DNA of 49,585 bases, taken from positions 1 to 49,585 of the forward strand of contig NZ_OAOQ01000023.1 in NCBI RefSeq assembly GCF_900207575.1, given 5' to 3'. The position numbers and the translations under genes are program-made. Source of the stretch: Cereibacter ovatus (GTDB lineage: Bacteria > Pseudomonadota > Alphaproteobacteria > Rhodobacterales > Rhodobacteraceae). The notes beneath the pieces were generated by a model. That model was not told where the DNA came from, did no database searches, and worked only from the letters and a program-made list of their open reading frames with translations. This document shows, piece by piece, positions 8,140 to 16,212 of the stretch (position 1 is the first letter of the stretch; each line of letters starts with the position of its first letter).

Positions 8140-8167
8140 AACTTACATAATTAACGTTATGCGATAC
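8140..8167 (-). other. dif: dif-like XerC/XerD recombination site
   Basis: Read on the minus strand the 28 bases divide into an 11-base XerC-type arm GTATCGCATAA, a 6-base centre CGTTAA and an 11-base XerD-type arm TTATGTAAGTT. The inner halves CGCATAA and TTATGTAA match the E. coli dif inner arms almost completely and the outer bases are more variable, as is usual. It lies in a ~640-base stretch without convincing genes. It may be the chromosomal dif at the replication terminus or an attachment site of a Xer-exploiting element. Confidence 0.7.
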
Positions 8168-8553
8168 ATGCAACAGGCACCGGACTTCGGTAACGGGGCC
8201 GCCTCAGTCAAGCTGTTTTTCGTACGCGTCGCCGCCCGCGGAAACGGGTTTTCCCTCTTGTTCTCAGTAGCCCTTCTGTTCGGCCCTCTTCTTCTGAGAT
8301 CGCCCCGGGTGCATGCTTCGGTCCGTGGTCGGCGCTTTGGCCGCCAACATGATGCTGGTTCAATGCAATTCCGATGTGCCCATCTCATTGGCGTGCTCGA
8401 CCGCGTCGGCATCAGTCCGGACCACGGCATCACCGGAACCACGTCCCTGTGGGACCTCGAGGGCCTGCAATCAGGCCGACGACAGTTTGGAACTCGGGGC
8501 TTCAGGCCGCATCGGGCACCTGAGTGTCGGTTCGGAAGTCGGTGTGATTGACC
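8168..8553. other. No convincing gene between the dif-like site and the IS66 left end
   Basis: Open frames exist on both strands but none has a ribosome binding site, recognisable motif or consistent codon use. Composition is mixed. The stretch belongs to the segment proposed to be inverted (7908-9201). Confidence 0.5.
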
Positions 8554-9201
8554 GTAAGCACCCGGTTGTGGCCGCCTTCTGATGCTGCCGGTTTCGGTCT
8601 AGCCATCCGTCGTTATTGACGTCGTTACCGACGCGTCTGTGGCGGAAGGGATCATGCGGCAAGAGATTTTGACGGGCGTCGAGCGGCGACGCCGGTGGTC
8701 GGATGCGGAGAAGCGGTCGATCCTGGCGGAGGTGGGTGTGAATGGGGCGCGCGTTGCGGATGTCGCCCGTCGTCATGATCTGACCCGGCAGCACATCTAT
8801 CAGTGGCGGGCGGAGTTCCGGCGGCGGGGCGAGAGCCTTTCAGATGAGACCGGGTTCCTGCCGGTCGAGATGACGCCAGAGACCACCGTCCCGTCGGTTG
8901 CCGCGGCGACCACACCGATCGAGATCGTGCTCGTGAACGGCCGGCGCCTGCGCGGGATCGAGGGTCTGTCGCCCTCCGGCCTCGCGCAACTGATCCGGGT
9001 GCTGGAAGGCGCATGATCGGGCCTGGGAATGGCGTGCGCGTGTTTCTCGCGGCAGGCACCACGGACATGCGCTGCGGGATCGCCGGGCTCTGCGCGCGGG
9101 CGAAGAAGGTGCTGGGAGAGGATCCGGCCGGCGGCGCGCTCCTGGTGTTTCGGGGACGCATGGGCGACCGGCTGAAGATCTTGCATTGGGATGGGCAGGG
9201 C
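8554..9201 (+). mobile_element. IS66 left part: terminal repeat, tnpA and tnpB 5' part
   Basis: The element begins with GTAAGCACCCGG at 8554, an IS66-type left repeat, followed by tnpA and the first ~62 codons of tnpB. It ends at 9201, directly after the GGC codon of the HWDGQG motif, where unrelated upstream sequence of the cytochrome operon begins. The matching remainder lies on the opposite strand at 7907 downward. Confidence 0.75.
8654..9016 (+). CDS. tnpA: IS66 family accessory protein TnpA (Orf1)
   Basis: A 120-residue product with the IS66 Orf1/TnpA layout: an N-terminal HTH of the IS3/IS66 type (RRRWSDAEKRSILAE, VADVARRHDLTRQHIYQWR) and a C-terminal segment IEIVLVNGRRLRG leading to LAQLIRVLEGA. 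The start is the ATG after GGAAGGG. The stop overlaps the tnpB start (ATGA), as is normal in IS66 operons. The gene is intact, but the element it belongs to is not, so it is not expected to support transposition alone. Confidence 0.85.
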   Translation: MRQEILTGVERRRRWSDAEKRSILAEVGVNGARVADVARRHDLTRQHIYQWRAEFRRRGESLSDETGFLPVEMTPETTVPSVAAATTPIEIVLVNGRRLRGIEGLSPSGLAQLIRVLEGA

Positions 9202-9204
9202 TGA
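9013..9204 (+). pseudogene. tnpB: IS66 TnpB, N-terminal part only
   Basis: The frame reads MIGPGNGVRVFLAAGTTDMR, a clear IS66 TnpB start, and continues to LKILHWDGQG before an immediate TGA supplied by unrelated DNA. A complete TnpB has about 115 residues; only 63 remain. The next expected residues, FCLYYKVLERG, are found at 7907 downward on the minus strand. Confidence 0.85.
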
Positions 9205-9297
9205 CACGTCCTGTCAGGTGGCTGTCACGCGGGCCACCTGCCGCACCCCGGACATGACCTTACGGGAAGCTGACAGCCGGTGTCAGGCGGGCGTCAC
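9201..9297. promoter_or_regulatory. Two copies of a palindromic operator upstream of the cytochrome operon
   Basis: CTGACA-N5-TGTCAG occurs at 9201-9217 and again at 9270-9286, exactly 69 bases apart. Each is followed by a third half-site in direct orientation: TGTCAC at 9223-9228 after the first, CGTCAC at 9292-9297 after the second. The pattern of paired sites upstream of a start at 9341 suggests cooperative binding of a regulator such as a response regulator. SHP-type operons are often linked to two-component systems, but no regulator gene is seen here. Confidence 0.55.
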
Positions 9298-9340
9298 CCC
9301 GGGGTGGCAGAACGGCCCCGATGTCCTTCGGAGCTCAGCC

Positions 9341-10426
9341 ATGAATCGCCCCGTCCCCGTCTGGGATCTGCCGATCCGCCTGTTTCACTGGTCGCTGGCC
9401 GCGGCCACCGCGGTGGCCGCCGGCACCGGCTTTTTCGGCGGGGCCGGGGCGATCCGCTGGCATGTCGGCGCGGGCCTTGTGGCCGTGGGCCTGGTGATCG
9501 CGCGCATCGTCTGGGGCTTCACCGGAACGACCCACGCCCGCTTTGCCGACTTCCTGCCCCGCCCCGGTGCGGTGATCGAGCATCTGCGCCCCGCCGCGCC
9601 GCGCCATCTTGGTCACAATCCGCTGGGGGCGCTGATGGTTTTCGCGCTGATCGGGTTGATGCTGGTGATCGGGGTCACGGGCCTGGCCGTGCTGGGCGGG
9701 ATGCTGAAGACCGGCCCGCTGGCGTTCTGGTCGTTCGACGCCGGGCGCATGGGGCACGAGTTGCACGAACTGGCCGCCTGGGCGGTCGTCGGGCTGGTGG
9801 CCTGCCATCTGGCCGGCGTCGCCTACGAAAGCCGGCGCAGCCGCGAGAATCTGGCCCGCGCCATGCTGACCGGCACGAAAGAGGCGCGGCCCGGCGACCA
9901 TCCCGCAGGCCAGATCCCGGCGCGGGTGCCGCTGGCGGTGTTCTTCCTGCTGCTTGCGGGCTCGGGGCTGTGGGCGGCGAATGCCTCTTTGGCCGCGCGC
10001 CCGCCGCGGGGGATGCCGGCGGCTTTCGATGCCAGCACGCGCGCGGAATGTTCGGCCTGCCACATGGCCTATCACCCCAGCCTGCTGCCTGCCGCGTCCT
10101 GGCGGGGGCTGATGGCGACCCTGCCCGACCATTTCGGCGAGGACGCAAGCCTTGACCCCCGGACCGCGGCTGCGATCGAGGCCTGGCTGGTCACCCATGC
10201 CGCAGACAGCGCCGACACCCTGCCCGCCCATGCCTTTGCACGGACGGCGCCCGACGCGCCCTTCACCGTGACCGAAACGCCGGTCTGGCGGCGGTTGCAT
10301 GGCGATCTGCCCGGGGCGCTGTTCGCCGGTCCCGCGGTCAAGAGCCGCTCGAACTGCGCGGCCTGCCATGCCGACGCCGAAAGCGGGCTGTTCTCGCCCT
10401 TTTCCATCCATGTTCCCAAGGAGTGA
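9341..10426 (+). CDS. Cytochrome b561 domain fused to diheme cytochrome c (DHC)
   Basis: The 361-residue product starts with a b561-type membrane domain (residues 1-~190): VWDLPIRLFHWSL at the N-terminus, several hydrophobic segments, and histidines suited to ligate two b hemes. A further hydrophobic segment at ~197-215 leads into a periplasmic diheme c domain with CSACH at 237-241 and CAACH at 339-343. The domain would pass electrons from quinol or a membrane carrier to the soluble SHP encoded next. The start is set by GGAG seven bases upstream. It is the first gene of the cluster and its C-terminal half is paralogous to the separate DHC gene two genes downstream. Such a fusion of the b561 and DHC partners of SHP is less usual than separate genes. 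Confidence 0.85.
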   Translation: MNRPVPVWDLPIRLFHWSLAAATAVAAGTGFFGGAGAIRWHVGAGLVAVGLVIARIVWGFTGTTHARFADFLPRPGAVIEHLRPAAPRHLGHNPLGALMVFALIGLMLVIGVTGLAVLGGMLKTGPLAFWSFDAGRMGHELHELAAWAVVGLVACHLAGVAYESRRSRENLARAMLTGTKEARPGDHPAGQIPARVPLAVFFLLLAGSGLWAANASLAARPPRGMPAAFDASTRAECSACHMAYHPSLLPAASWRGLMATLPDHFGEDASLDPRTAAAIEAWLVTHAADSADTLPAHAFARTAPDAPFTVTETPVWRRLHGDLPGALFAGPAVKSRSNCAACHADAESGLFSPFSIHVPKE

Positions 10427-10429
10427 CCC

Positions 10430-10819
10430 GTGAAACGACTGCTGATCCTTTCCGTTCTTCTCGCTGCCCCTGCGCTGGCGCAGGACACCAGCGCCCCCGC
10501 CCTGATCGCCGGGTATGAGGCCGCCTCGGGTGCCACGGCCGATCCCGCCCGCGGCAAGGCGCTGTTTCTAGCCGATCACACCGGCGGCAAGCCTGACACG
10601 CCGTCCTGCACCACCTGCCACGGTGCGGATGTGACGAAGCCGGGCCAGACCCGCACCGGCAAGACGATCGATGCGCTGGCGCCCTCGGTCACGGCAGGGC
10701 GCTTCACCGACAGCGCCAAGGTCGAGAAATGGTTCGGCCGCAACTGCAACAGCGTGCTGGGGCGCGACTGCACGCCGGGCGAAAAGGCCGACATGCTGGC
10801 CTGGCTTGCAACGCAATAA
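10430..10819 (+). CDS. shp: Sphaeroides heme protein (SHP), oxygen-binding monoheme cytochrome c
   Basis: The 129-residue protein has a signal peptide with an AxA cleavage after residue 17, one heme motif CTTCH at 60-64, and the stretch FGRNCNSVLGRDC. Asn105 would be Asn88 of the mature protein, the position of the unusual Asn heme ligand known in Rhodobacter sphaeroides SHP, and Cys106/Cys114 can form the known disulfide. SHP binds oxygen, nitric oxide and other small ligands and accepts electrons from diheme cytochrome c. It lies three bases after the b561-DHC fusion gene and just before DHC, so the three are co-transcribed. Substrate of the system in vivo is not established. Confidence 0.9.
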   Translation: MKRLLILSVLLAAPALAQDTSAPALIAGYEAASGATADPARGKALFLADHTGGKPDTPSCTTCHGADVTKPGQTRTGKTIDALAPSVTAGRFTDSAKVEKWFGRNCNSVLGRDCTPGEKADMLAWLATQ

Positions 10820-10830
10820 GGACAGGCACG

Positions 10831-11307
10831 ATGATCCTGCGCACAGTTCTTCTGGTGATTGGCCTTGTGCCGCTGACGGCCGCTCCGCTGGCCGCCGATG
10901 ACGATGACGGCAAGCGCGCCCCGATGGTGGTGACCCATGCCGCGACCCTGGCCGAATGTTCGGCCTGCCACATCGCCTATCCCGCGGCCCTGCTGCCGCA
11001 GCGGTCCTGGACCGCGATCATGGCCACGCTGGGCGACCATTTCGGCGAGGATGCCGCGTTGGATGCCGCGACCCGCGCCGAGATCGAGGCCTATCTTGTG
11101 GCCAATGCGGCCGATACGGGCGGCCGGTCGCGGGCCCTTCGTGGCGTGGATGCAACCGCCACCCCGCTTCGGATCACCGAACTGCCGTGGTTCCGGCGCG
11201 AACATGACGGCGAGGTGTCGCAAGCCCTGAAGGACAAGGCGAAAAGCATGGCCAACTGCGCGGCCTGCCATACCGGCGCCGAACAGGGCCTGTTCGACGA
11301 CGACTGA
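10831..11307 (+). CDS. dhc: Diheme cytochrome c (DHC), electron donor to SHP
   Basis: A 158-residue periplasmic protein with a signal peptide (hydrophobic residues 4-21) and two heme motifs, CSACH at 43-47 and CAACH at 143-147. The segments ECSACHIAYPAALLP and WTAIMATLGDHFGEDA match the C-terminal half of the fusion protein at 9341. DHC is the known partner that reduces SHP. The start follows AAGGAC ten bases upstream. Together with the fusion gene the cluster carries two DHC modules. Confidence 0.9.
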   Translation: MILRTVLLVIGLVPLTAAPLAADDDDGKRAPMVVTHAATLAECSACHIAYPAALLPQRSWTAIMATLGDHFGEDAALDAATRAEIEAYLVANAADTGGRSRALRGVDATATPLRITELPWFRREHDGEVSQALKDKAKSMANCAACHTGAEQGLFDDD

Positions 11308-11509
11308 GGGGCCGTTTGCGGCCGGGGTTGCGACCGCACTCCGGCCCGCCGGATCGTGGTCTCGAACCTGTCCGGCCGGTCCGGTGCGGGGGCGAAAACC
11401 GGAACCACCGACGCGGACACATCCCCTGCGATGCGGGCCGCGGTCGGAAATGACCAGAGTGACGGACGCCACCTGCCGGTGTCCGGATCGGCATGAAGGA
11501 GTAAAGGGA
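11308..11509. other. Intergenic gap in the cytochrome cluster
   Basis: No gene is apparent. A short GGCCG-tttg-CGGCC hairpin lies at 11310-11323 directly after the dhc stop, without a T tract. Several TGTCCGG-like words occur but not the palindrome found at 9201. Confidence 0.4.
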
Positions 11510-12103
11510 ATGATCCGGGTTTGGGATCCTGTGGTGCGCAGCTTTCACTGGGGGTTGGCGGCCTGCTTTGCGCTGGCCTGGCTGACCGCCGACGAGGTGC
11601 AGGCGGCACATGAATGGCTGGGCTACACCGCCGCCGCGCTGGTGGCGCTGCGGGTCGTCTGGGGCTTTGTGGGCTCGCGCTACGCCCGCTTTGCGCAGTT
11701 CCTGCGCGGGCCGGGGGCGGTTGTGGCCTATCTGCGCGCCATGGTCGCAGGCCGTGAACGCCGCCACATCGGCCACAATCCGGCCGGGGCGGCGATGATC
11801 GTGGCGCTGCTTGTGGCGATGGCGGGCACTGCCCTGACCGGCTGGCTGATGGCCGAGCCGTCGCGGCAGGCGCTGCTGCCCGCGATCGTGACCCCGGCCT
11901 TTGCCGACGATCACGGACAGGGCAAAGGCCGGTCGGAAGACATGATCGAAGAGATCCACGAAACGCTGGCCAATCTGATGCTGGCGCTGGTCTTGCTGCA
12001 TCTGGGCGGCGTGGCCCTTGCCTCGGTCCGCCACCGCGAGAACCTTGCGCGGTCGATGGTCACCGGCCTGAAGCGCCCGGCCGAACCCGGCGACATCGAC
12101 TGA
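11510..12103 (+). CDS. Cytochrome b561 family membrane protein
   Basis: A 197-residue b561-type protein beginning VWDPVVRSFHWGLA, with several transmembrane segments and conserved histidines in RSFHW, the RRHIGHNPAG segment and the LMLALVLLHLGGVAL helix. It is the separate membrane partner expected beside SHP and DHC, feeding electrons from the quinone pool. AAGGAG lies about eleven bases before the ATG. A 200-base gap separates it from dhc and contains no operator like that at 9201, so it may be read from the same transcript or from its own promoter. A strong terminator follows. Confidence 0.88.
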   Translation: MIRVWDPVVRSFHWGLAACFALAWLTADEVQAAHEWLGYTAAALVALRVVWGFVGSRYARFAQFLRGPGAVVAYLRAMVAGRERRHIGHNPAGAAMIVALLVAMAGTALTGWLMAEPSRQALLPAIVTPAFADDHGQGKGRSEDMIEEIHETLANLMLALVLLHLGGVALASVRHRENLARSMVTGLKRPAEPGDID

Positions 12104-12145
12104 CCCCGGACCGGGCGGGCGTGGCCCCGGCAGTGCCCGCCGTCG

Positions 12146-12187
12146 CTTTGGCCCGTTCCGCCCCCATCGCGGCGGAACGGGCCAAAG
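12146..12187. terminator. Strong bidirectional terminator hairpin
   Basis: A perfect 17-bp stem, CTTTGGCCCGTTCCGCC at 12146-12162 and its complement at 12171-12187, with an 8-base loop. It lies between the convergent b561 and ilvD genes and can serve both. Confidence 0.85.
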
Positions 12188-12190
12188 CCG

Positions 12191-14026
12191 TCAGTCCAGG
12201 ATCCGCACCGCGCCCTTGTCGGCCGACGAGGCGAAACGGGCATAGACCTTCAGCGCCTGCGACACCTGCCGCTTGCGCGGCGCAGCCGGCGCCCAGCCCT
12301 TCGCGTCCTGTTCGGCGCGGCGGGTGGCCAGTTCGGCCTCGGGCAGATCCAGCGTGATCGTGCGGTTCGGAATGTCGATGCGGATCGGGTCGCCATCGCG
12401 CACCAGACCGATCGTCCCCCCCGAGGCCGCCTCGGGCGAGACATGGCCGATCGACAGCCCCGAGGTGCCGCCCGAGAACCGCCCGTCGGTGATCAGCGCG
12501 CAGGCTTTGCCCAGCCCCTTCGATTTCAGATACGAGGTCGGATACAGCATCTCTTGCATCCCCGGCCCGCCCTTGGGGCCTTCATAGCGGATCACCACCA
12601 CATCGCCCGCGGCCACGCCCCCGTTCAGGATGCCGTAAACCGCCGCATCCTGGCTTTCGAACACCCGCGCCGGGCCGGAAAACACCAGGATCGATTCGTC
12701 CACGCCCGCGGTTTTCACGATGCAGCCATCGGGGGCCAGATTGCCCTTCAGCACCGCCAGCCCGCCATCCTTCGAGAACGGGGTTTCAACCGAACGGATC
12801 ACGCCATTCGCGCGGTCGGTGTCGAGCGAAGGCCAGGTCGATGCCTGGCTGAACGCCTCTTGCGTGGGCACGCCCCCCGGAGCGGCCAGAAACAGCGCCT
12901 GCGCCTCGGGGTCGTTGGTGCGGCCGATGTCCCATTTGTCCAGCGCCGCCCCCAGTGTGGGCGCGTGAACGGTCGGGCAGTCGCGGTGGATCAGCCCGCC
13001 GCGTTCCAGCTCTCCCAGAATCGACATGATGCCGCCGGCGCGATGCACGTCCTCGATATGCACATCGGCCTTGTTCGGCGCGACCTTGCACAGGCAGGGC
13101 ACCCGGCGCGACAGCCGGTCGATGTCGTCCATGGTGAAATCGACGCCGCCTTCCTGCGCGATGGCCAGAATGTGCAGGACGGTGTTGGTCGATCCGCCCA
13201 TCGCGATATCCAGCGTCATCGCATTTTCGAATGCGGCCTTGCCGGCGATGGTGCGCGGCAGCACGCTGTCGTCGTTCTGTTCGTAATAGCGCCGGCACAG
13301 GTCCACCGCGCGGCGGCCCGCTTCCAGAAACAGCCCCTTGCGGAAGGCATGCGTGGCCAACGTCGAGCCGTTCCCGGGCAGCGACAGACCCAGCGCCTCG
13401 GTCAGGCAGTTCATCGAATTGGCGGTGAACATCCCCGAGCACGATCCGCAGGTCGGGCAGGCCGCGGTTTCGATCGCATGCAGATCGGCGTCGCTGACCT
13501 TGTCATCGGCCGCCGCCACCATCGCATCGACCAGATCCAGCGCCACCGTCCGCCCGTCGCCCAGCGTGACCTTGCCCGCCTCCATCGGCCCGCCGGAAAC
13601 GAAGATCGCCGGAATGTTCAGCCGCATCGCCGCCATCAGCATCCCGGGGGTGATCTTGTCGCAGTTCGAGATGCAGATCATCGCATCCGCGCAATGCGCG
13701 TTCACCATGTATTCGACCGAATCCGCGATCAACTCGCGCGAGGGCAGGGAATACAGCATTCCGTCATGGCCCATGGCGATGCCGTCATCCACCGCGATGG
13801 TGTTGAATTCCTTGGCGACGCCGCCGGCGGCCTCGACCTCGCGGGCGACCATCTGGCCCAGATCCTTCAGATGGACATGGCCCGGCACGAACTGGGTGAA
13901 GGAATTGACGATGGCGATGATCGGCTTGCCGAAATCGCCGTCCTTCATGCCGGTTGCGCGCCACAGGCCTCGGGCGCCGGCCATGTTGCGGCCATGGGTG
14001 CTGGTGCGGGAACGATATGCGGGCAT
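12191..14026 (-). CDS. ilvD: Dihydroxy-acid dehydratase
   Basis: The 611-residue enzyme converts 2,3-dihydroxy-isovalerate and -methylvalerate to the keto acids of valine, leucine and isoleucine synthesis. It is full length, beginning [20 protein letters not shown]. Iron-sulfur ligands are visible: C122 in SNCDKITPG and the [18 protein letters not shown] segment around residue 190. The C-terminal swivelling domain includes [20 protein letters not shown]. It stands alone on the minus strand with a strong terminator 4 bases beyond its stop, and is divergent from the hydrolase gene at 14203. No sign of degradation. Confidence 0.97.
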   Translation of the reverse strand: MPAYRSRTSTHGRNMAGARGLWRATGMKDGDFGKPIIAIVNSFTQFVPGHVHLKDLGQMVAREVEAAGGVAKEFNTIAVDDGIAMGHDGMLYSLPSRELIADSVEYMVNAHCADAMICISNCDKITPGMLMAAMRLNIPAIFVSGGPMEAGKVTLGDGRTVALDLVDAMVAAADDKVSDADLHAIETAACPTCGSCSGMFTANSMNCLTEALGLSLPGNGSTLATHAFRKGLFLEAGRRAVDLCRRYYEQNDDSVLPRTIAGKAAFENAMTLDIAMGGSTNTVLHILAIAQEGGVDFTMDDIDRLSRRVPCLCKVAPNKADVHIEDVHRAGGIMSILGELERGGLIHRDCPTVHAPTLGAALDKWDIGRTNDPEAQALFLAAPGGVPTQEAFSQASTWPSLDTDRANGVIRSVETPFSKDGGLAVLKGNLAPDGCIVKTAGVDESILVFSGPARVFESQDAAVYGILNGGVAAGDVVVIRYEGPKGGPGMQEMLYPTSYLKSKGLGKACALITDGRFSGGTSGLSIGHVSPEAASGGTIGLVRDGDPIRIDIPNRTITLDLPEAELATRRAEQDAKGWAPAAPRKRQVSQALKVYARFASSADKGAVRILD

Positions 14027-14202
14027 GTTGATATCCGGGCTGGCAACTCTCGGGCTGACGACTGCGCTGCAACGGCGCAGAAATCAACCTTTCATTGCCA
14101 CAGCGCGGCGCCGATCTCCAGCCGGGACGGGGGGCGGTGTGTCAAGCCGACATCTGTCGCACCGGCCCGGAACGCGGGATGCTGGGGGAAAAGAGGCGTC
14201 CG

Positions 14203-14991
14203 ATGACCACCGCGCGCAACACCGCCCTTGACCGCGGTCTTGACATGCTGGGCCGCGCGCTGGCGCGCAAGCTGAACCGGCCCAGTTCCGGCTACAGGCC
14301 CTATACGCCGTCGGATTACGAGACGCTGTTTCGCGCGCTGCGGCCCGGCGATGTGCTGCTGGTCGAGGGGCGGGCGCATATCTCGAATGCGATCAAGTAT
14401 CTGACCCAGTCGACCTGGTCGCATGCGGCGGTCTTTGTCGGCAACGCCCTGCCCGCGCCGGCCGACGGATCCGAACGGCCGCGTCTGGTCGAGGTCAATC
14501 TGGGCGAAGGCTGCGTGGCGGTGCCGCTGTCGAAATATGCCAGCTACAACACCCGCATCTGCCGCGCCGCCGGCCTGACCGCGGCCGAACGCGCAGAGGT
14601 CGTGGGGTTCATGGTCGAGCGGATCGGCCTGCGCTATGACATGCGCAACATTCTGGATCTTATGCGCTATTTCTTTCCGACCCCGCCGGTTCCGGTGCGC
14701 TGGCGCCGCCGGATGCTGGCCTTCGGGTCGGGCGATCCGACGCGGGCGATCTGTTCGTCGCTGATCGCGCAGGCGTTTCACCGTCTGCGCTATCCGATCC
14801 TGCCGGAAGTCACACTGGACGAGGTCGGCGAGATCCGGCGCGAGATCCTGCACATCCGCCACCACTCGCTGTTCGCGCCGCGCGATTTCGACCTTTCGCC
14901 CTATTTCGAGATCGTGAAACCGAAGATCGCGGCCGGGTTCGATCCCCAGGGTCTGATCTGGGGCCGGCCGTCCGAGACGCCGATCGAATGA
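14203..14991 (+). CDS. YiiX/YebB-like NlpC/P60-type cysteine hydrolase
   Basis: The 262-residue product has the permuted papain-like layout of YiiX-type proteins: LRPGDVLLVEG, then the histidine segment STWSHAAVFVG, and a later CSSLIAQAF segment carrying the likely nucleophile cysteine. Such proteins are thought to hydrolyse amide or lipid-linked bonds, possibly in the cell envelope; the substrate is unknown. No signal peptide is obvious. An alternative start at 14179 would add eight residues; 14203 is preferred because GAGGCG lies just upstream. The gene is divergent from ilvD and convergent with the TspO-like gene. Confidence 0.75.
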   Translation: MTTARNTALDRGLDMLGRALARKLNRPSSGYRPYTPSDYETLFRALRPGDVLLVEGRAHISNAIKYLTQSTWSHAAVFVGNALPAPADGSERPRLVEVNLGEGCVAVPLSKYASYNTRICRAAGLTAAERAEVVGFMVERIGLRYDMRNILDLMRYFFPTPPVPVRWRRRMLAFGSGDPTRAICSSLIAQAFHRLRYPILPEVTLDEVGEIRREILHIRHHSLFAPRDFDLSPYFEIVKPKIAAGFDPQGLIWGRPSETPIE

Positions 14992-14994
14992 CGA

Positions 14995-15009
14995 TCCCGC
15001 CGCGCGGGA
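14995..15009. terminator. Short GC hairpin between convergent genes
   Basis: TCCCGC-cgc-GCGGGA directly after the hydrolase stop. The stem is only 6 bp and no T tract is present, so this is a weak candidate. Confidence 0.35.
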
Positions 15010-15016
15010 CCGCCCG

Positions 15017-15721
15017 TCACCGCCGGGTGGCGAGGATCTGCAACGCTAGGATCGCCAGCCCGACGGCGCAGGTCGCCAGCACGACCAGGTTCAGCGGCGC
15101 AAGGTTGGACACCATGACGCCGACCAGCGCCCAGGCCAGCGCGAGGGCATAGGTCGGGATGTCGTGGCGCAGCAAAAGCACCCCAAGACCCACCGCCAGC
15201 GCCAGCCCGATCGCCACCAGCGCCGCCGTCTGCGCGCCCAGCAGCCCATGGCCCGCCAGCAACAGGCCCGTGGCGACGCAGGCCGCCGCCGTCAGCCACC
15301 CTGCATAAAGCCCGATCGGGGCGCGCTGCCACCATGGGTCGTCACGCCCCGCCTTCAGCAGCGCCATCACCGCCAGCGCCAGCATCGCCCAGATCATCAC
15401 CGTGGCCCAGAACGGCGAGACATTCGCCACCGGGATCCAGAACGCGCCGATGCCCAGGCTTCCGATCAGGGGCAGGCGCATCTCATCCCAATCGTCCTCG
15501 ACCGGCCGCAGCACCACCCCGAAACCGGCACCCAGGATCAGCCAGAGGTAGATCACCCCCCATATCGCAAAGGCATAGCCGGCCGGCTGCACCGGCGGAT
15601 CGATCTGGGGTATCGGAAACTGGTCGGGTCGGAACCCCCGGAACCCCTGCACCGCCAGCGCCGAGGCGCCAAACGCCAGCGCGGCGACGAATGTCAGCAG
15701 GGCCTTCATCAAGGACAACAT
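15017..15721 (-). CDS. TspO/MBR-related integral membrane protein
   Basis: The 234-residue product is almost entirely hydrophobic with six or seven transmembrane segments. The PAGYAFAIWGVIYLWL segment near residues 47-62 and the FWIPVANVSPFW segment recall TspO/MBR (tryptophan-rich sensory) family membrane proteins, though this protein is longer than classical TspO (about 160 residues). Family function is binding or transport of porphyrin-like molecules; that role here is inference. The gene is single, with the upstream region containing a GCGCCCC/GGGGCGC hairpin at 15759-15778. Confidence 0.6.
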   Translation of the reverse strand: MLSLMKALLTFVAALAFGASALAVQGFRGFRPDQFPIPQIDPPVQPAGYAFAIWGVIYLWLILGAGFGVVLRPVEDDWDEMRLPLIGSLGIGAFWIPVANVSPFWATVMIWAMLALAVMALLKAGRDDPWWQRAPIGLYAGWLTAAACVATGLLLAGHGLLGAQTAALVAIGLALAVGLGVLLLRHDIPTYALALAWALVGVMVSNLAPLNLVVLATCAVGLAILALQILATRR

Positions 15722-16212
15722 GGGATCACTCGCGAGCTGTGGCTGAAATCGGGGTGATGCGCCCCGATCAGGGGGCGCGGTTCACGGCATCGCCGGTTGC
15801 AGCGATCCCGCCGTTGAATGTGACGCCCTCGATGACGCGAGGCAAGGGCTTCGCGCCCGCAGGCCTGCGCCAGGTCATCGCGGGCCGCGGCCCGTCCCGG
15901 CCTGAGGTCCAGCGGCCTGGCGCGGTCGGGTTGCTGCGGTGACGTCCCGCCGCTTTTGCCAGGTCGGGAAGCCCCCGCCTGCCCCGCACCGGGATCGGGA
16001 CGCCCGCGCCATGGTCGTGCTGTCGGAAGATGCGGCCGGACCAGGGCGCCGAAGATCCTGCCGGCGCATCCCCCGAAGGCGGTGTTCCGGCCGGATTGTG
16101 CGGACCCACCGGCTTCGGCCCCACCGGCATCGGGCCCGATGATTGCCTTGACCCCGGCTTTGACGGCGGATCATAACCTCCTTGGGTTGCGCGCGGCACG
16201 CCCGAAGGACGG
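15722..16212. other. Intergenic stretch without a convincing gene
   Basis: About 490 bases. Open frames on both strands lack ribosome sites and motifs. A hairpin GCGCCCC-gatcag-GGGGCGC lies at 15759-15778. The right end holds the ribosome site (GAAGGACGG) of the next gene. Confidence 0.5.

Noticed and set aside
8143-8442. 99-codon minus-strand ORF spanning the dif-like site
   Set aside because: Its 3' end lies inside the recombination site and it lacks any recognisable motif or ribosome site.
5945-8551. 868-codon plus-strand open frame opposite the terminase chimera
   Set aside because: Antisense to an identified frame and crosses IS66 and the dif-like site; no protein-like features.
12443-14206. 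587-codon plus-strand open frame opposite ilvD
   Set aside because: Antisense shadow of a perfectly conserved ilvD; His/Arg/Gln-rich composition and no motif, as expected of high-GC antisense frames.
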